From positions 1 to 43,146 of the forward strand of contig NZ_JAGGQU010000047.1 of NCBI RefSeq assembly GCF_018613155.1: 43,146 bases of DNA. Reading direction: 5' to 3'. Positions 33,909 to 41,754 of this stretch are shown one piece after another. The stretch comes from Bacillus sp. ISL-55. Lineage in GTDB: Bacteria; Bacillota; Bacilli; Bacillales; Cytobacillaceae. Below the pieces are notes generated by a model that saw only the letters and a program-made list of their open reading frames with translations, was not told the origin of the DNA and did not search any database. A program made the position numbers and the translations under genes. Positions within the stretch are counted from its first letter, which is position 1. Each line of letters starts with the position of its first letter.

Positions 33909-35285
33909 TTGGCATTCCAATTTAAGCTGCCAGACATCGGTGAAGGTATTCACGAAGGTGAAATCGTCAAATGGTTCGTAAAACCAGGCGATAAAGTTCA
34001 GGAAGACGATGTACTTTGCGAAGTACAGAATGACAAAGCAGTTGTAGAAATTCCTTCACCTGTCGCTGGTACAGTCGAAGAAGTATTAGTAGAAGAAGGA
34101 ACAGTAGCAACAGTAGGACAGGTTCTTGTAACGTTCGATGCTCCAGGCTATGAGCACCTTAAGTTTAAAGGTGAAGACGAAGATGCACCTGCTGAACAGC
34201 CAAAACAGGAAAAGACGGAAGCTCAGGTTCAGTCTACATTAGAAGCTGGACAAAAAATTGAAAAAGAAGCGGCAGATACATTTGCTCCTGCAGGTCAAAC
34301 TGGTGCTGGCGCAGCAGCTGCACCACAAGCAGAGGTTGACCCTAACCGCCGCATCGTCGCTATGCCATCAGTCCGTAAATATGCACGTGAAAAAGGTGTT
34401 GATATTCGTCAGGTTGCTGGCTCAGGAAAGAATGGCCGCATCGTGAAGGATGATATCGACAGCTTCCTAAACGGAGGCGCTGCTGCAGCAGCTGCACCTG
34501 CACCGCAAGCAGATCAAGCACAGGCAGCACAAGCTGAGGAAGCACCAAAAGCTGCAGCGGCTCAGGCTATCCCAGAAGGACAATACCCTGAGACACGCGA
34601 AAAGATGAGCGGAATCAGAAAAGCGATTGCTAAGGCAATGGTTAATTCCAAGCATACAGCTCCACACGTTACATTAATGGACGAAGTTGATGTAGCAAAG
34701 CTTGTCGCGCATCGCAAACAGTTCAAAGAAGTGGCTGCAGAAAAAGGAATCAAGCTTACATTCCTTCCTTATGTGGTAAAAGCATTAACAAGTGCATTGC
34801 GTGAATATCCAGCTTTAAACACATCATTAGATGATGCGACAAGCGAAATCGTTCACAAGCACTATTACAATATCGGTATTGCAGCAGACACTGATAAAGG
34901 ATTGCTTGTTCCAGTCGTGAAGGACGCTGACCGCAAATCTGTATTCACTATCTCTAATGAGATCAATGAACTTGCTGGAAAAGCTCGTGACGGCAAGCTT
35001 GCTCCAGATGAAATGAAAGGTGCTTCTTGCACAATCACTAACATCGGATCTGCTGGCGGACAATGGTTCACACCAGTTATCAACCATCCAGAAGTTGCGA
35101 TCCTTGGAATCGGCCGTATTGCAGAAAAGCCAGTGGTCAAGGATGGAGAGATTGTGGCTGCTCCTGTACTAGCGCTTTCCCTAAGCTTCGATCACCGTAT
35201 GATTGACGGCGCTACTGCACAGCACGCTTTGAATCACATTAAGCGCCTATTGAACGATCCAGAACTATTGTTAATGGAGGGGTAA
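33909..35285 (+). CDS. pdhC: Dihydrolipoamide acetyltransferase E2
   Basis: A 458-residue E2. One lipoyl domain covers residues 1-80 with lipoylated K43 in [10 protein letters not shown]. An Ala/Pro/Gln linker follows, then the peripheral subunit-binding domain ([19 protein letters not shown], about residues 152-190). A second Ala-rich linker leads to the catalytic domain, with the active-site motif [10 protein letters not shown] near residue 430. It passes acetyl to CoA and is the core of the complex. The start is TTG at 33909 behind TAGGAGGGTG. The 51-base gap before it shows no terminator. Confidence 0.97.
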   Translation: MAFQFKLPDIGEGIHEGEIVKWFVKPGDKVQEDDVLCEVQNDKAVVEIPSPVAGTVEEVLVEEGTVATVGQVLVTFDAPGYEHLKFKGEDEDAPAEQPKQEKTEAQVQSTLEAGQKIEKEAADTFAPAGQTGAGAAAAPQAEVDPNRRIVAMPSVRKYAREKGVDIRQVAGSGKNGRIVKDDIDSFLNGGAAAAAAPAPQADQAQAAQAEEAPKAAAAQAIPEGQYPETREKMSGIRKAIAKAMVNSKHTAPHVTLMDEVDVAKLVAHRKQFKEVAAEKGIKLTFLPYVVKALTSALREYPALNTSLDDATSEIVHKHYYNIGIAADTDKGLLVPVVKDADRKSVFTISNEINELAGKARDGKLAPDEMKGASCTITNIGSAGGQWFTPVINHPEVAILGIGRIAEKPVVKDGEIVAAPVLALSLSFDHRMIDGATAQHALNHIKRLLNDPELLLMEG

Positions 35286-35288
35286 TAA

Positions 35289-36698
35289 ATGGTAGTAGGA
35301 GATTTTCCAATCGAAACTGATACTCTTGTCATTGGTGCCGGCCCCGGCGGATATGTGGCAGCGATTCGCGCTGCCCAGCTGGGCCAAAAAGTAACAATCG
35401 TAGAAAAAGCAACACTTGGCGGCGTGTGCCTGAACGTAGGATGTATTCCTTCGAAAGCTTTAATTTCTGCAGGCCACAGATTCGAAAACGCTAAGCATTC
35501 TGAAGACATGGGAATCAAAGCGGAAAACGTAACGCTTGATTTCTCTAAAGTTCAGGAATTTAAAGCTGGAGTAGTCAAAAAACTAACTGGCGGAGTCGAA
35601 GGTCTATTGAAGGGCAACAAAATCGATATCGTAAGTGGTGAAGCATATTTCGTCGATTCGAATACAATCCGTGTAATGGATGAAAATTCAGCCCAGACAT
35701 ATACTTTCAAAAATGCGATCATCGCTACAGGATCTCGTCCAATCGAGATTCCAGCTTTCAAATACTCTAAGCGTGTCCTGGATTCAACTGGAGCACTTAA
35801 TCTTCAGGAGCTTCCAGAGAGCATCGTCGTTATTGGCGGTGGCTACATTGGAACTGAGCTAGGCGGAGCATACGCAAGCTTTGGCACTAAGGTGACGATT
35901 CTTGAAGGCGCAGACGAAATCCTTAATGGATTCGAAAAGCAAATGTCAGCTCTAGTAAAACGCAACCTGAAAAAGAAGGGTGCAGAAATCATCACTAAGG
36001 CACTTGCAAAGGGTGTTGAGGAAACTGAGACTGGCGTAACAGTTGCGTATGAAGCAAACGGAGAAGAGAAGAAGATCGAAGCAGACTACGTGTTTGTCAT
36101 GGTAGGAAGAAAGCCTAACACTGACGAACTAGGACTTGAGCAAGTTGGCATCGAGATGTCTGACCGTGGTGTTATCAAAATCGACAAACAGTGCCGCACA
36201 AGTGTAAGCAACATCTATGCGATTGGTGACATTGTCGAAGGACCGCCACTTGCACACAAAGCATCTTATGAGGGTAAAATTGCTGCTGAAGCAATCGCTG
36301 GACATCCTTCAGAGATCGACTACCTGGCAATCCCGGCAGTTGTATTCTCTGATCCAGAATTAGCATCAGTAGGTTATTCTGAAAAGGAAGCGAAAGATGC
36401 AGGCATCAATATTACGGCATCTAAATTCCCATTTGCTGCAAATGGCCGTGCGCTTTCCCTTAATCAGACAGACGGCTTCTTGAAGCTGATCACTCGTAAA
36501 GAAGATGACATTGTCATCGGTGCTCAAATCGCTGGTCCGAATGCTTCTGACATGATCGCAGAGCTTGGTCTAGCTATTGAAGCAGGTATGACTGCTGAAG
36601 ACCTCGCAATGACAATCCATGCTCACCCGACTCTAGGTGAGATTACCATGGAAGCTGCAGAAGTAGCACTTGGGAATCCGATTCATATCGTAAAATAA
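35289..36698 (+). CDS. pdhD: Dihydrolipoamide dehydrogenase E3
   Basis: A 469-residue flavoprotein disulfide reductase. The FAD motif is [18 protein letters not shown], the redox pair is C47/C52 in [13 protein letters not shown], the NAD motif is [19 protein letters not shown], and the active-site His is in IHAHPTLGE near the C-terminus. It reoxidises lipoamide for the pyruvate complex and probably for other 2-oxoacid complexes. The start lies 3 bases after pdhC, with AATGGAGGGG as ribosome binding site. A strong terminator closes the operon. Confidence 0.97.
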   Translation: MVVGDFPIETDTLVIGAGPGGYVAAIRAAQLGQKVTIVEKATLGGVCLNVGCIPSKALISAGHRFENAKHSEDMGIKAENVTLDFSKVQEFKAGVVKKLTGGVEGLLKGNKIDIVSGEAYFVDSNTIRVMDENSAQTYTFKNAIIATGSRPIEIPAFKYSKRVLDSTGALNLQELPESIVVIGGGYIGTELGGAYASFGTKVTILEGADEILNGFEKQMSALVKRNLKKKGAEIITKALAKGVEETETGVTVAYEANGEEKKIEADYVFVMVGRKPNTDELGLEQVGIEMSDRGVIKIDKQCRTSVSNIYAIGDIVEGPPLAHKASYEGKIAAEAIAGHPSEIDYLAIPAVVFSDPELASVGYSEKEAKDAGINITASKFPFAANGRALSLNQTDGFLKLITRKEDDIVIGAQIAGPNASDMIAELGLAIEAGMTAEDLAMTIHAHPTLGEITMEAAEVALGNPIHIVK

Positions 36699-36702
36699 AC
36701 AT

Positions 36703-36734
36703 AAAAAAATCCTTTCCAGATACGATGGAAAGGA
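36703..36734. terminator. Terminator of the pdh operon (bidirectional)
   Basis: ATCCTTTCCA and TGGAAAGGAT pair around GATACGA, flanked by A- and T-runs on each side. It can also end the convergent Slp-like gene. Confidence 0.9.
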
Positions 36735-36827
36735 TTTTTTTTTTGCTGTTTTCGCACTTACTATCAGCAGCATTTTGAAGGGCTTAGGGGACTTTAATTA
36801 ACTGGCAATAAACTCGAAACAAGAGCA

Positions 36828-37205
36828 TTATTCATTATTCAGGACAGCTGATAGAGGTTCGATAATCTGATCCTTAGTTACATTGCCATTCACATTGGCA
36901 AGTACTTGATCCTGATGGACGACCAGAATTGCCGGGAACTTTTTTACCTTGAATAGATCATAGTATCTATTGGCGTTTGCTGCGGAAATGACAACAATCT
37001 TATCGAATTCGGCAGGATATTCTTTCTTTAATTCAATAATAGCATCATAATAGGATGCTTCTTGTTTATAGTTCTCATCATCGGAAAAGAAAACGATTTG
37101 TTTTATATCTTTATTTAGCTCCAATTGATCTGAATCGTTGACTGGGTTGCATGAAGCCGTAAGAAATAGGAACGTAGCGACAAAAACAAAAGACAAACTT
37201 TTCAT
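36828..37205 (-). CDS. Small Slp-like lipoprotein with thioredoxin-like fold
   Basis: A 125-residue lipoprotein with lipobox LTASC (C19). The mature part reads like a thioredoxin fold (KIVVISAANANRYYDLFKVKKFPAILVVHQ, with a cis-proline position) but has no CXXC, so it is not redox active. In B. subtilis slp, a small peptidoglycan-associated lipoprotein, lies after pdhD, and this gene holds the same place though on the opposite strand. The match to Slp is by position and type rather than by clear sequence recall. Function is unknown. Confidence 0.65.
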   Translation of the reverse strand: MKSLSFVFVATFLFLTASCNPVNDSDQLELNKDIKQIVFFSDDENYKQEASYYDAIIELKKEYPAEFDKIVVISAANANRYYDLFKVKKFPAILVVHQDQVLANVNGNVTKDQIIEPLSAVLNNE

Positions 37206-37424
37206 TTATCTTTGCCTCACTTTTTTCGGATTATTGTTTCACACGGGTAACTGGTTGTCCATATTCTATCACAGCAATTTCCAAAAGAATGGAATGTTAT
37301 TGAATTGTTACATAAATGAAAAATATCCACACCAACCGGACATATACTAGTAAAAAGATCTGGATGTTTATCTTAAAGTGGCTTGGGAAAAAGATATTTA
37401 GACATGGTGGTGGAGGTTTTGAAG

Positions 37425-37664
37425 GTGTATACAGCAATGCTGCTTCAATTAATGATCTGGAGTGGCTATACCTTAATAGAATGGCTATCCAAACACGATC
37501 ATCCGATTTATAATGGTATTATGTTCTTGGTGTTTTTCTATTTAGCAATAATAATAGGCAATAATATAGTGAAATCGGCAAGAAAAACCTTTTTCATAAC
37601 GGTCTTGAGCCTTGCCATTTATGTATCGTTTCATATGACAATGTCTTTTATTTCTTCTATCTAG
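37425..37664 (+). CDS. Small membrane protein, 79 aa
   Basis: A hydrophobic protein with about three membrane helices: VYTAMLLQLMIWSGYTLI, the segment IMFLVFFYLAIIIG, and FFITVLSLAIYVSFHM. I do not recognise it. GTG 37425 was chosen because GGTGGAGG lies 8 bases upstream; ATG 37383 lacks a site. Charged residues are few (KHDH between helices 1 and 2, KSARK between 2 and 3). It stands between the divergent Slp-like gene and the deacetylase. It may be read together with the latter, 81 bases away. Confidence 0.6.
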   Translation: MYTAMLLQLMIWSGYTLIEWLSKHDHPIYNGIMFLVFFYLAIIIGNNIVKSARKTFFITVLSLAIYVSFHMTMSFISSI

Positions 37665-37745
37665 ATCCCTGATAATACCGAACAGTGAAAAACAGCTAAT
37701 CCATCAGCTCTGGCAGCAATGAGTTACTAGCAGGAGGGGAAAGTC

Positions 37746-38615
37746 TTGAAAAGAACATTTTTATTAGCAATTTCAGCTTCGATTATTTTGGCTGGATGCG
37801 GAGCCGCAGAAGAAGCGCAGAAGTCAGCCGGTACAACCGAAAAAGAAGAACAAGTCCAAAAAGAAGAAAAAGCCGCAGTGGAAAAGACAGAAACAGAAGG
37901 TACAGTAGCAGCTGAAGGCACTTCTGAAGACGTTTCACAGACCGAAGAAGTAATACAAGCTGCACCTCAGTATGAAATGAAGAGCAATTTTTCTATTCAA
38001 AATATCGCTAACCCTGATGAACAAATAGTTTTATTGACAATTGACGATGCGCCAGACAAAAATGCCCTCGAGATGGCTAAAACGTTAAAGGATTTGAATG
38101 TAAAAGCCATCTTTTTTGTAAATGGCCATTTCCTTGACACTCCTGAAGAAGGGGAAGTCCTGAAACAGATTCATCAAATGGGCTTTCCGATTGGGAACCA
38201 TACATATAACCATAAATCGTTGAGAGATTTACCAGAGGAACAACAAAGGAAGGAAATTGTAGACCTTAATGACAGGGTCGAGGAACTCATTGGCGAAAGG
38301 CCGCAATTTTTCAGGGCTCCGTTTGGAATGAATACGGATTATAGCAAGCAGGTAGCTGCTGATGAAAAAATGCTGCTTATGAATTGGACCTACGGATATG
38401 ACTGGGAAAAGGATTATCAATCAAAGGAAGCTCTTGCGGATATTATGGTTAATACACCATTGCTCCTGAATGGCGCAAATTTGCTGATGCATGACCGGAA
38501 GTGGACAAGCGAGGCCCTTGGTGATATCGTAAAAGGCCTGCAAAATAAAGGGTATAAGGTCGTTGATCCAACTCAGATTGAAACACCAGCAAACAAAGAA
38601 AATGCTGCTCAATAG
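37746..38615 (+). CDS. Polysaccharide deacetylase (NodB) lipoprotein
   Basis: A 289-residue surface lipoprotein: lipobox LAGC (C18), a Glu/Lys/Thr-rich linker to about residue 75, then a NodB domain (about 95-280). The carbohydrate esterase 4 motifs are intact: TIDDAPD (the usual TFDDG with the Asp pair kept), GNHTYNH, RAPFG, YGYDWE and LLMHD. It probably removes acetyl groups from peptidoglycan or another wall glycan. ATG follows GGAGGGGAAAG. No counterpart is found at this place in B. subtilis, so it appears inserted between the pdhD/slp region and SR1. Confidence 0.88.
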   Translation: MKRTFLLAISASIILAGCGAAEEAQKSAGTTEKEEQVQKEEKAAVEKTETEGTVAAEGTSEDVSQTEEVIQAAPQYEMKSNFSIQNIANPDEQIVLLTIDDAPDKNALEMAKTLKDLNVKAIFFVNGHFLDTPEEGEVLKQIHQMGFPIGNHTYNHKSLRDLPEEQQRKEIVDLNDRVEELIGERPQFFRAPFGMNTDYSKQVAADEKMLLMNWTYGYDWEKDYQSKEALADIMVNTPLLLNGANLLMHDRKWTSEALGDIVKGLQNKGYKVVDPTQIETPANKENAAQ

Positions 38616-38626
38616 CAGCATTTTCA
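38599..38626 (+). terminator. Terminator overlapping the deacetylase stop codon
   Basis: AAAATGCTGC and GCAGCATTTT pair around TCAATA. The last four codons and the TAG lie in the stem-loop. Confidence 0.8.
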
Positions 38627-38634
38627 GTTTGTCT

Positions 38635-38676
38635 CCAAAAGGGGTTCGGAATGATCTCATTCCGAACCCCTTTTGG
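38635..38676. terminator. 42-base perfect palindrome between convergent genes
   Basis: Twenty-base arms starting CCAAAAGGGGTTCGGAATGA surround TC. It lies 20 bases after the deacetylase stop and 14 bases past the stop of the minus-strand gene, so it acts as a second, bidirectional terminator. Confidence 0.85.
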
Positions 38677-38689
38677 GTTTTAATCCGAT

Positions 38690-39124
38690 TTATTTCCGTG
38701 GATAGAAGTACATGACTCTTCCGTTGAATAAATGGAGCTCTCCCTGTAATTTTTTACCAATAAATTTACTGAATTCATTTGCTTTTCCCTTATCCCCAGC
38801 AGTTGCTGTCGGCGGCAAGGTAATTTGTATGTATGATTGCTCACGTTCTGTCCCGTTTTCGTCGACAACGTTTTCTTTATCAACACCAATCAAGATTGCA
38901 TTATAACGGTCCTGGGAAGATTGCAGATAGAACCATGTGCCTTTCCCATCCTCTTTTTCCTTCAAATCATAAGGGAATGCGGAATGTTCATAATTCCAAT
39001 CAACCTGGTCGCCTGTTTTAGCGGTTATTTCCTTATAGTAATTAAATAAATCCTTCAGTTCTTCGGTGGAAATGGCTTGCTGAGATGATGATGGAACAAG
39101 TTTTATATACGCATTACTAGACAT
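38690..39124 (-). CDS. Conserved protein, possibly DUF1885 family
   Basis: A 144-residue soluble protein. It starts MSSNAYIKLVPSSSQQAIST and contains YYKEITAKTGDQVDWNYEHS and a C-terminal GELHLFNGRVMYFYPRK. There is no signal, membrane segment or cysteine. It resembles the DUF1885 family of Bacillus and Geobacillus, for which a structure but no function is known to me; I am only moderately sure of the family. A minus-strand ribosome binding site AAAAGGGG precedes the ATG. It shares the long palindromic terminator with the deacetylase. Confidence 0.7.
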   Translation of the reverse strand: MSSNAYIKLVPSSSQQAISTEELKDLFNYYKEITAKTGDQVDWNYEHSAFPYDLKEKEDGKGTWFYLQSSQDRYNAILIGVDKENVVDENGTEREQSYIQITLPPTATAGDKGKANEFSKFIGKKLQGELHLFNGRVMYFYPRK

Positions 39125-39218
39125 CGTCCAATCCCCTTTTCCTATCTATTCTCCATCATTTTATCACTCCTGAAAAACCGTTGACAATAGAATTGCAGCT
39201 TTTTAGCTTCCTAGGCAC

Positions 39219-39247
39219 TTGCCTTTTTGTCAAAAATAAATTATAAT
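39219..39247 (+). promoter_or_regulatory. Sigma-A promoter of the DUF3055-like gene
   Basis: TTGCCT at 39219-39224 lies 17 bases before a perfect TATAAT at 39242-39247. The start codon is 37 bases on. Confidence 0.65.
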
Positions 39248-39283
39248 AATATTCTAAATATTTAATTAAAAAGGAGGAGGCAT

Positions 39284-39583
39284 ATGGAACTATTCGATAA
39301 GCTTTATGATGAGCACGAAAAGGTTCACGTCAGGTTTGTGGGGTTCACTACTTATGATACTCGTTATGACTTTGGGATTGTGTATACCAATATGTTTTTC
39401 GGGAAACCTCTTGTAGTTTGCATGCAGACGGGGCGTTCAGCACTCCTCGACCCTAAGGACATTGAAGACGTAGAATACTTACAGAAAGCATTCCATATTA
39501 CAGAAGTCCGGCAGGCTGAGGACCTTGCATTATTTTTCAATGAAGAATTGCCGACAGCCCCGTTCCAGACTCAATATGAATAA
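39284..39583 (+). CDS. Conserved protein, probably DUF3055
   Basis: A 99-residue soluble protein containing YDFGIVYTNMFFGKPLVV and MQTGRSALLDPKDIEDVEYL, which I recognise as the DUF3055 (SAV0927-like) family of Bacilli. There is no catalytic motif. Function is unknown. The start follows AAGGAGGAGG, and promoter and terminator are both visible, so it is a single-gene unit. It lies between the DUF1885-like gene and SR1. Confidence 0.78.
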   Translation: MELFDKLYDEHEKVHVRFVGFTTYDTRYDFGIVYTNMFFGKPLVVCMQTGRSALLDPKDIEDVEYLQKAFHITEVRQAEDLALFFNEELPTAPFQTQYE

Positions 39584-39595
39584 GCAGGGGAGAAG

Positions 39596-39620
39596 AGCAG
39601 GCCAAGTAGGCCTGTTTTTA
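39596..39620 (+). terminator. Terminator after the DUF3055-like gene
   Basis: CAGGCC and GGCCTG pair around AAGTA, followed by TTTTTAG. Confidence 0.75.
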
Positions 39621-39742
39621 GTTTGTCATGGATTGAGGATAAAATAATCAAGCCTTTATTTTGGCTAAAAAATGTCATACTAATTATTAGTATCACATAT
39701 ATTTAGGGTACATATAACAAAATGCACATAATAAAAAATAAA

Positions 39743-39753
39743 AGTGTTATACA
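39743..39753. promoter_or_regulatory. CcpN-like operator 1
   Basis: AGTGTTATACA matches 10 of 11 positions of the CcpN operator TRTGHYATAYW (the first base differs). It lies upstream of the SR1 -35 box and 32 bases before a second copy, about three helical turns. Confidence 0.55.
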
Positions 39754-39761
39754 ATTTAGGC

Positions 39762-39790
39762 TTGAATTCTTAATAGTGTTATATTATTAT
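39762..39790 (+). promoter_or_regulatory. Sigma-A promoter of SR1
   Basis: TTGAAT at 39762-39767 and TATTAT at 39785-39790 are 17 bases apart. The start point predicted near 39797 gives a transcript of about 215 bases, like the 205-base SR1 of B. subtilis. Confidence 0.65.
39775..39785. promoter_or_regulatory. CcpN-like operator 2, overlapping the -10 box
   Basis: AGTGTTATATT matches 10 of 11 positions of the CcpN consensus. It lies in the promoter spacer and touches the -10 box, a place suited to repression. B. subtilis SR1 is repressed by CcpN under glycolytic conditions. Confidence 0.6.
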
Positions 39791-39804
39791 ATATTTAGAG
39801 GCTG

Positions 39805-39818
39805 ATAAAGCGCTTTCA
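39805..39818. promoter_or_regulatory. cre-like site (CcpA) at the start of SR1
   Basis: ATAAAGCGCTTTCA matches 12 of 14 positions of the cre consensus TGWAANCGNTNWCA. It lies just after the predicted transcription start, so CcpA binding would block transcription. CcpA control of SR1 is known in B. subtilis. Confidence 0.5.
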
Positions 39819-39847
39819 AAATTCAAAATGAAAAGGAGTTTGAAAAG

Positions 39848-39970
39848 ATGGGCACAATCGTTTGTCAAACTTGCAATTCTACAATTGACCATTTCGAAGA
39901 TGAGAAAGTAACGGTGTTATATTCAAAAAAATGCAACTGCTGCGACCATGAAGGTGCAGAGGAAAGATAA
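39848..39970 (+). CDS. sr1P: GapA-binding peptide SR1P, 40 aa
   Basis: A 40-residue peptide starting MGTIVCQTCNSTIDHFEDEK and containing KVTVLYS, the pattern of SR1P. It has CxxC at residues 6-9 and CNCC at 29-32, suggesting a metal knuckle. In B. subtilis SR1P binds the glycolytic enzyme GapA, stabilises gapA mRNA and favours the contact of GapA with RNase J1; rnjA is also in this window. AAAGGAG lies 11 bases before the ATG. It is too short for usual gene finding. Confidence 0.87.
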   Translation: MGTIVCQTCNSTIDHFEDEKVTVLYSKKCNCCDHEGAEER

Positions 39971-39980
39971 GAATAGACAA

Positions 39981-40013
39981 AAGGGCATGCATGCTGCATG
40001 CCCTTCTTTTTTT
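39981..40013. terminator. Terminator of SR1 (also usable by speA)
   Basis: AAGGGCATGC and GCATGCCCTT form a 10-bp stem around ATGCT, followed by CTTTTTTT. The minus strand side has TTTTGTC, so it may also end speA. Confidence 0.88.
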
Positions 40014-40062
40014 AGTTTAGCTCCTTCGTTTAACGGAGCTGAACAAGGTGCTTCCTCATTTA

Positions 40063-41532
40063 TTATCTGATCGCTTTGTGTTCCTTGATTACCCTGAATG
40101 ATTTAAGTTCATCATCTTCTGGGCCTTGTACTGGAAGTCCGGCTTCCATATTGGTCTTGATATATTTAAGGTTTTCTTCGGTGATGATTTCTCCCGGGAT
40201 GAAAATTGGAATTCCAGGTGGATATACCATAACGAATTCGGCAATGATCCGTCCTTCCGATTCCTCTACAGGCACCACTTCGGTATCTGCGTAGAACGCA
40301 TCGCGAGGTGTCAACGCTAATAATGGAATGTCAGGAAGCATTACTTCTGCATGCACTTTTTCAGCAAGATAGTGGAATTCTTTTGAAAGTTCACGTAATG
40401 CCTGGACCAGAATATCAGCTTCTTTTTGAGTGTCTCCAGGGGTAATGATGCAAAGAATATTGTACAAGTCTGAAAGTTCAACTTCAATATTGTACTTTTC
40501 CCGAAGCCATTTTTCGACCTCATACCCTGTAATATTTAGATCTTTTATGCTGATGAGTACTTTGGTTGGATCAAAGTCGTAAGTAGCGTTCGTACCAAGC
40601 AAGTCTTCTCCCGGACAGTAAAGGTGCTCAATGCCATTAACCTGTTCCCGGATCCACTGTGCTAATTTAATCGTGGTGTCAATGATTTCTCTTCCTTCAA
40701 TGGCAAGCCTTCTTCTCGCCGTATCCAGGGATGCGAGCAAGAGGTAAGAAGTAGAGGTAGTCGTCAGCATGCTGATGATGGATTGAACGCGCTTTGACGA
40801 TACCAACCCTTCTTTTACATTCAGAATCGAGCTTTGTGTCATTGATCCGCCTAGCTTATGGACGCTGGTTGCTGCCATGTCCGCACCTGCTTGCATAGCT
40901 GAGAGCGGCAGGTCTTCATGGAAGTGAATATGGACGCCATGAGCTTCATCCACTAGAACCGGGACATCGTAAGAATGGGCTATCTCAACAATTTTTTTCA
41001 GGTCAGCTGCAAAGCCGAAATAGGTCGGGTTGATCACAAGCAGACCTTTTGCATCAGGATGTTGTTCAAGCGCCTTTTCAACTGAATCAGTTGAAATTCC
41101 GTGTGAAATTCCGAGCTTCTTATCTATTTCAGGGTGGATGAAGATTGGAATCGCACCGGAAAAAACGATAGCGGACATAATCGATTTATGCACGTTTCTC
41201 GGTACGATGATCTTATCTCCAGGTCCACAGACTGTCATGATCATGGTCATGATAGCGCCGCTTGTTCCCTGTACTGAAAAGAAAGTATGGTCAGCACCGA
41301 ATGCTTCAGCGGCCAGCTCCTGAGCCTGTTTGATGATGCCTTTAGGAGAATGCAGATCATCAAGAGGCCCGATATTAATCAAATCGATAGAAAGTGCATT
41401 ATCACCAATGAATTCTCTGAACTCCGGGTCAATCCCGCTTCCTTTTTTATGACCGGGAATATGGAACTGAATCGGATTATTTTTTGCGTGTTTTAATAGG
41501 CTGGTAAACAACGGTGTCTCTTTTTGTGACAA
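40063..41532 (-). CDS. speA: Arginine decarboxylase SpeA (Orn/Lys/Arg decarboxylase family, PLP)
   Basis: A 489-residue fold-type I decarboxylase. The PLP lysine is K226 in ATSVHKLGGSMTQ, and LVDEAHGVHIHF holds the Asp that contacts PLP. The N-terminal IQFHIPGHKKGSG is typical of the group. Length matches B. subtilis SpeA (490), which makes agmatine for polyamine synthesis. It lies beside SR1 as in B. subtilis, which supports SpeA over a lysine decarboxylase. A minus-strand promoter lies at 41620-41647. The ATG follows AAGAGGTGTG. Confidence 0.92.
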   Translation of the reverse strand: MSQKETPLFTSLLKHAKNNPIQFHIPGHKKGSGIDPEFREFIGDNALSIDLINIGPLDDLHSPKGIIKQAQELAAEAFGADHTFFSVQGTSGAIMTMIMTVCGPGDKIIVPRNVHKSIMSAIVFSGAIPIFIHPEIDKKLGISHGISTDSVEKALEQHPDAKGLLVINPTYFGFAADLKKIVEIAHSYDVPVLVDEAHGVHIHFHEDLPLSAMQAGADMAATSVHKLGGSMTQSSILNVKEGLVSSKRVQSIISMLTTTSTSYLLLASLDTARRRLAIEGREIIDTTIKLAQWIREQVNGIEHLYCPGEDLLGTNATYDFDPTKVLISIKDLNITGYEVEKWLREKYNIEVELSDLYNILCIITPGDTQKEADILVQALRELSKEFHYLAEKVHAEVMLPDIPLLALTPRDAFYADTEVVPVEESEGRIIAEFVMVYPPGIPIFIPGEIITEENLKYIKTNMEAGLPVQGPEDDELKSFRVIKEHKAIR

Positions 41533-41619
41533 TTGATGATCACACCTCTTTATTTTATTGGATTTCCTTATTTATAGGGTTATGAATAGGTTTTGCTTTT
41601 AAAAAAATAAAACACATGC

Positions 41620-41647
41620 ATTATAGCACTAATCAAGGTGTTTGCAA
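41620..41647 (-). promoter_or_regulatory. Sigma-A promoter of speA
   Basis: On the minus strand TTGCAA (41647-41642) lies 16 bases before a perfect TATAAT (41625-41620). It leaves a leader of about 80 bases to the speA ATG. Confidence 0.65.
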
Positions 41648-41754
41648 AGAATTTCAGAATATCAAGGAAGTCCTGAACCAATAAATTTAAAAACAGGAAA
41701 AACAGCTGTGAAAATAGAAGTTATATCGTACCAAGACTGAGAGGGAGAGAGAGT

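Larger units (their letters stand above)
39797..40012 (+). ncRNA. sr1: Dual-function small RNA SR1
   Basis: The predicted transcript runs from the promoter at 39762-39790 to the terminator at 39981-40013, about 215 bases. It carries the SR1P reading frame. In B. subtilis the 205-base SR1 lies between pdhD and speA, pairs with ahrC mRNA (an arginine catabolism activator) and encodes SR1P. The position between the pdh region and speA is kept here, with four inserted genes. The RNA pairing region to ahrC cannot be tested, since ahrC is outside the window. Confidence 0.75.

Noticed and set aside
34258-34446. Out-of-frame open frames inside pdhC and other pdh genes
   Set aside because: They are by-products of the biased codon use of highly expressed genes and have no ribosome binding sites.
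40014-40060. Fourth copy of the GCGCTTGCGC dispersed repeat
   Set aside because: TTAGCTCC and GAACAAGGTGCTTCC vaguely resemble the family ends, but the region is short and lacks the shared terminal string.
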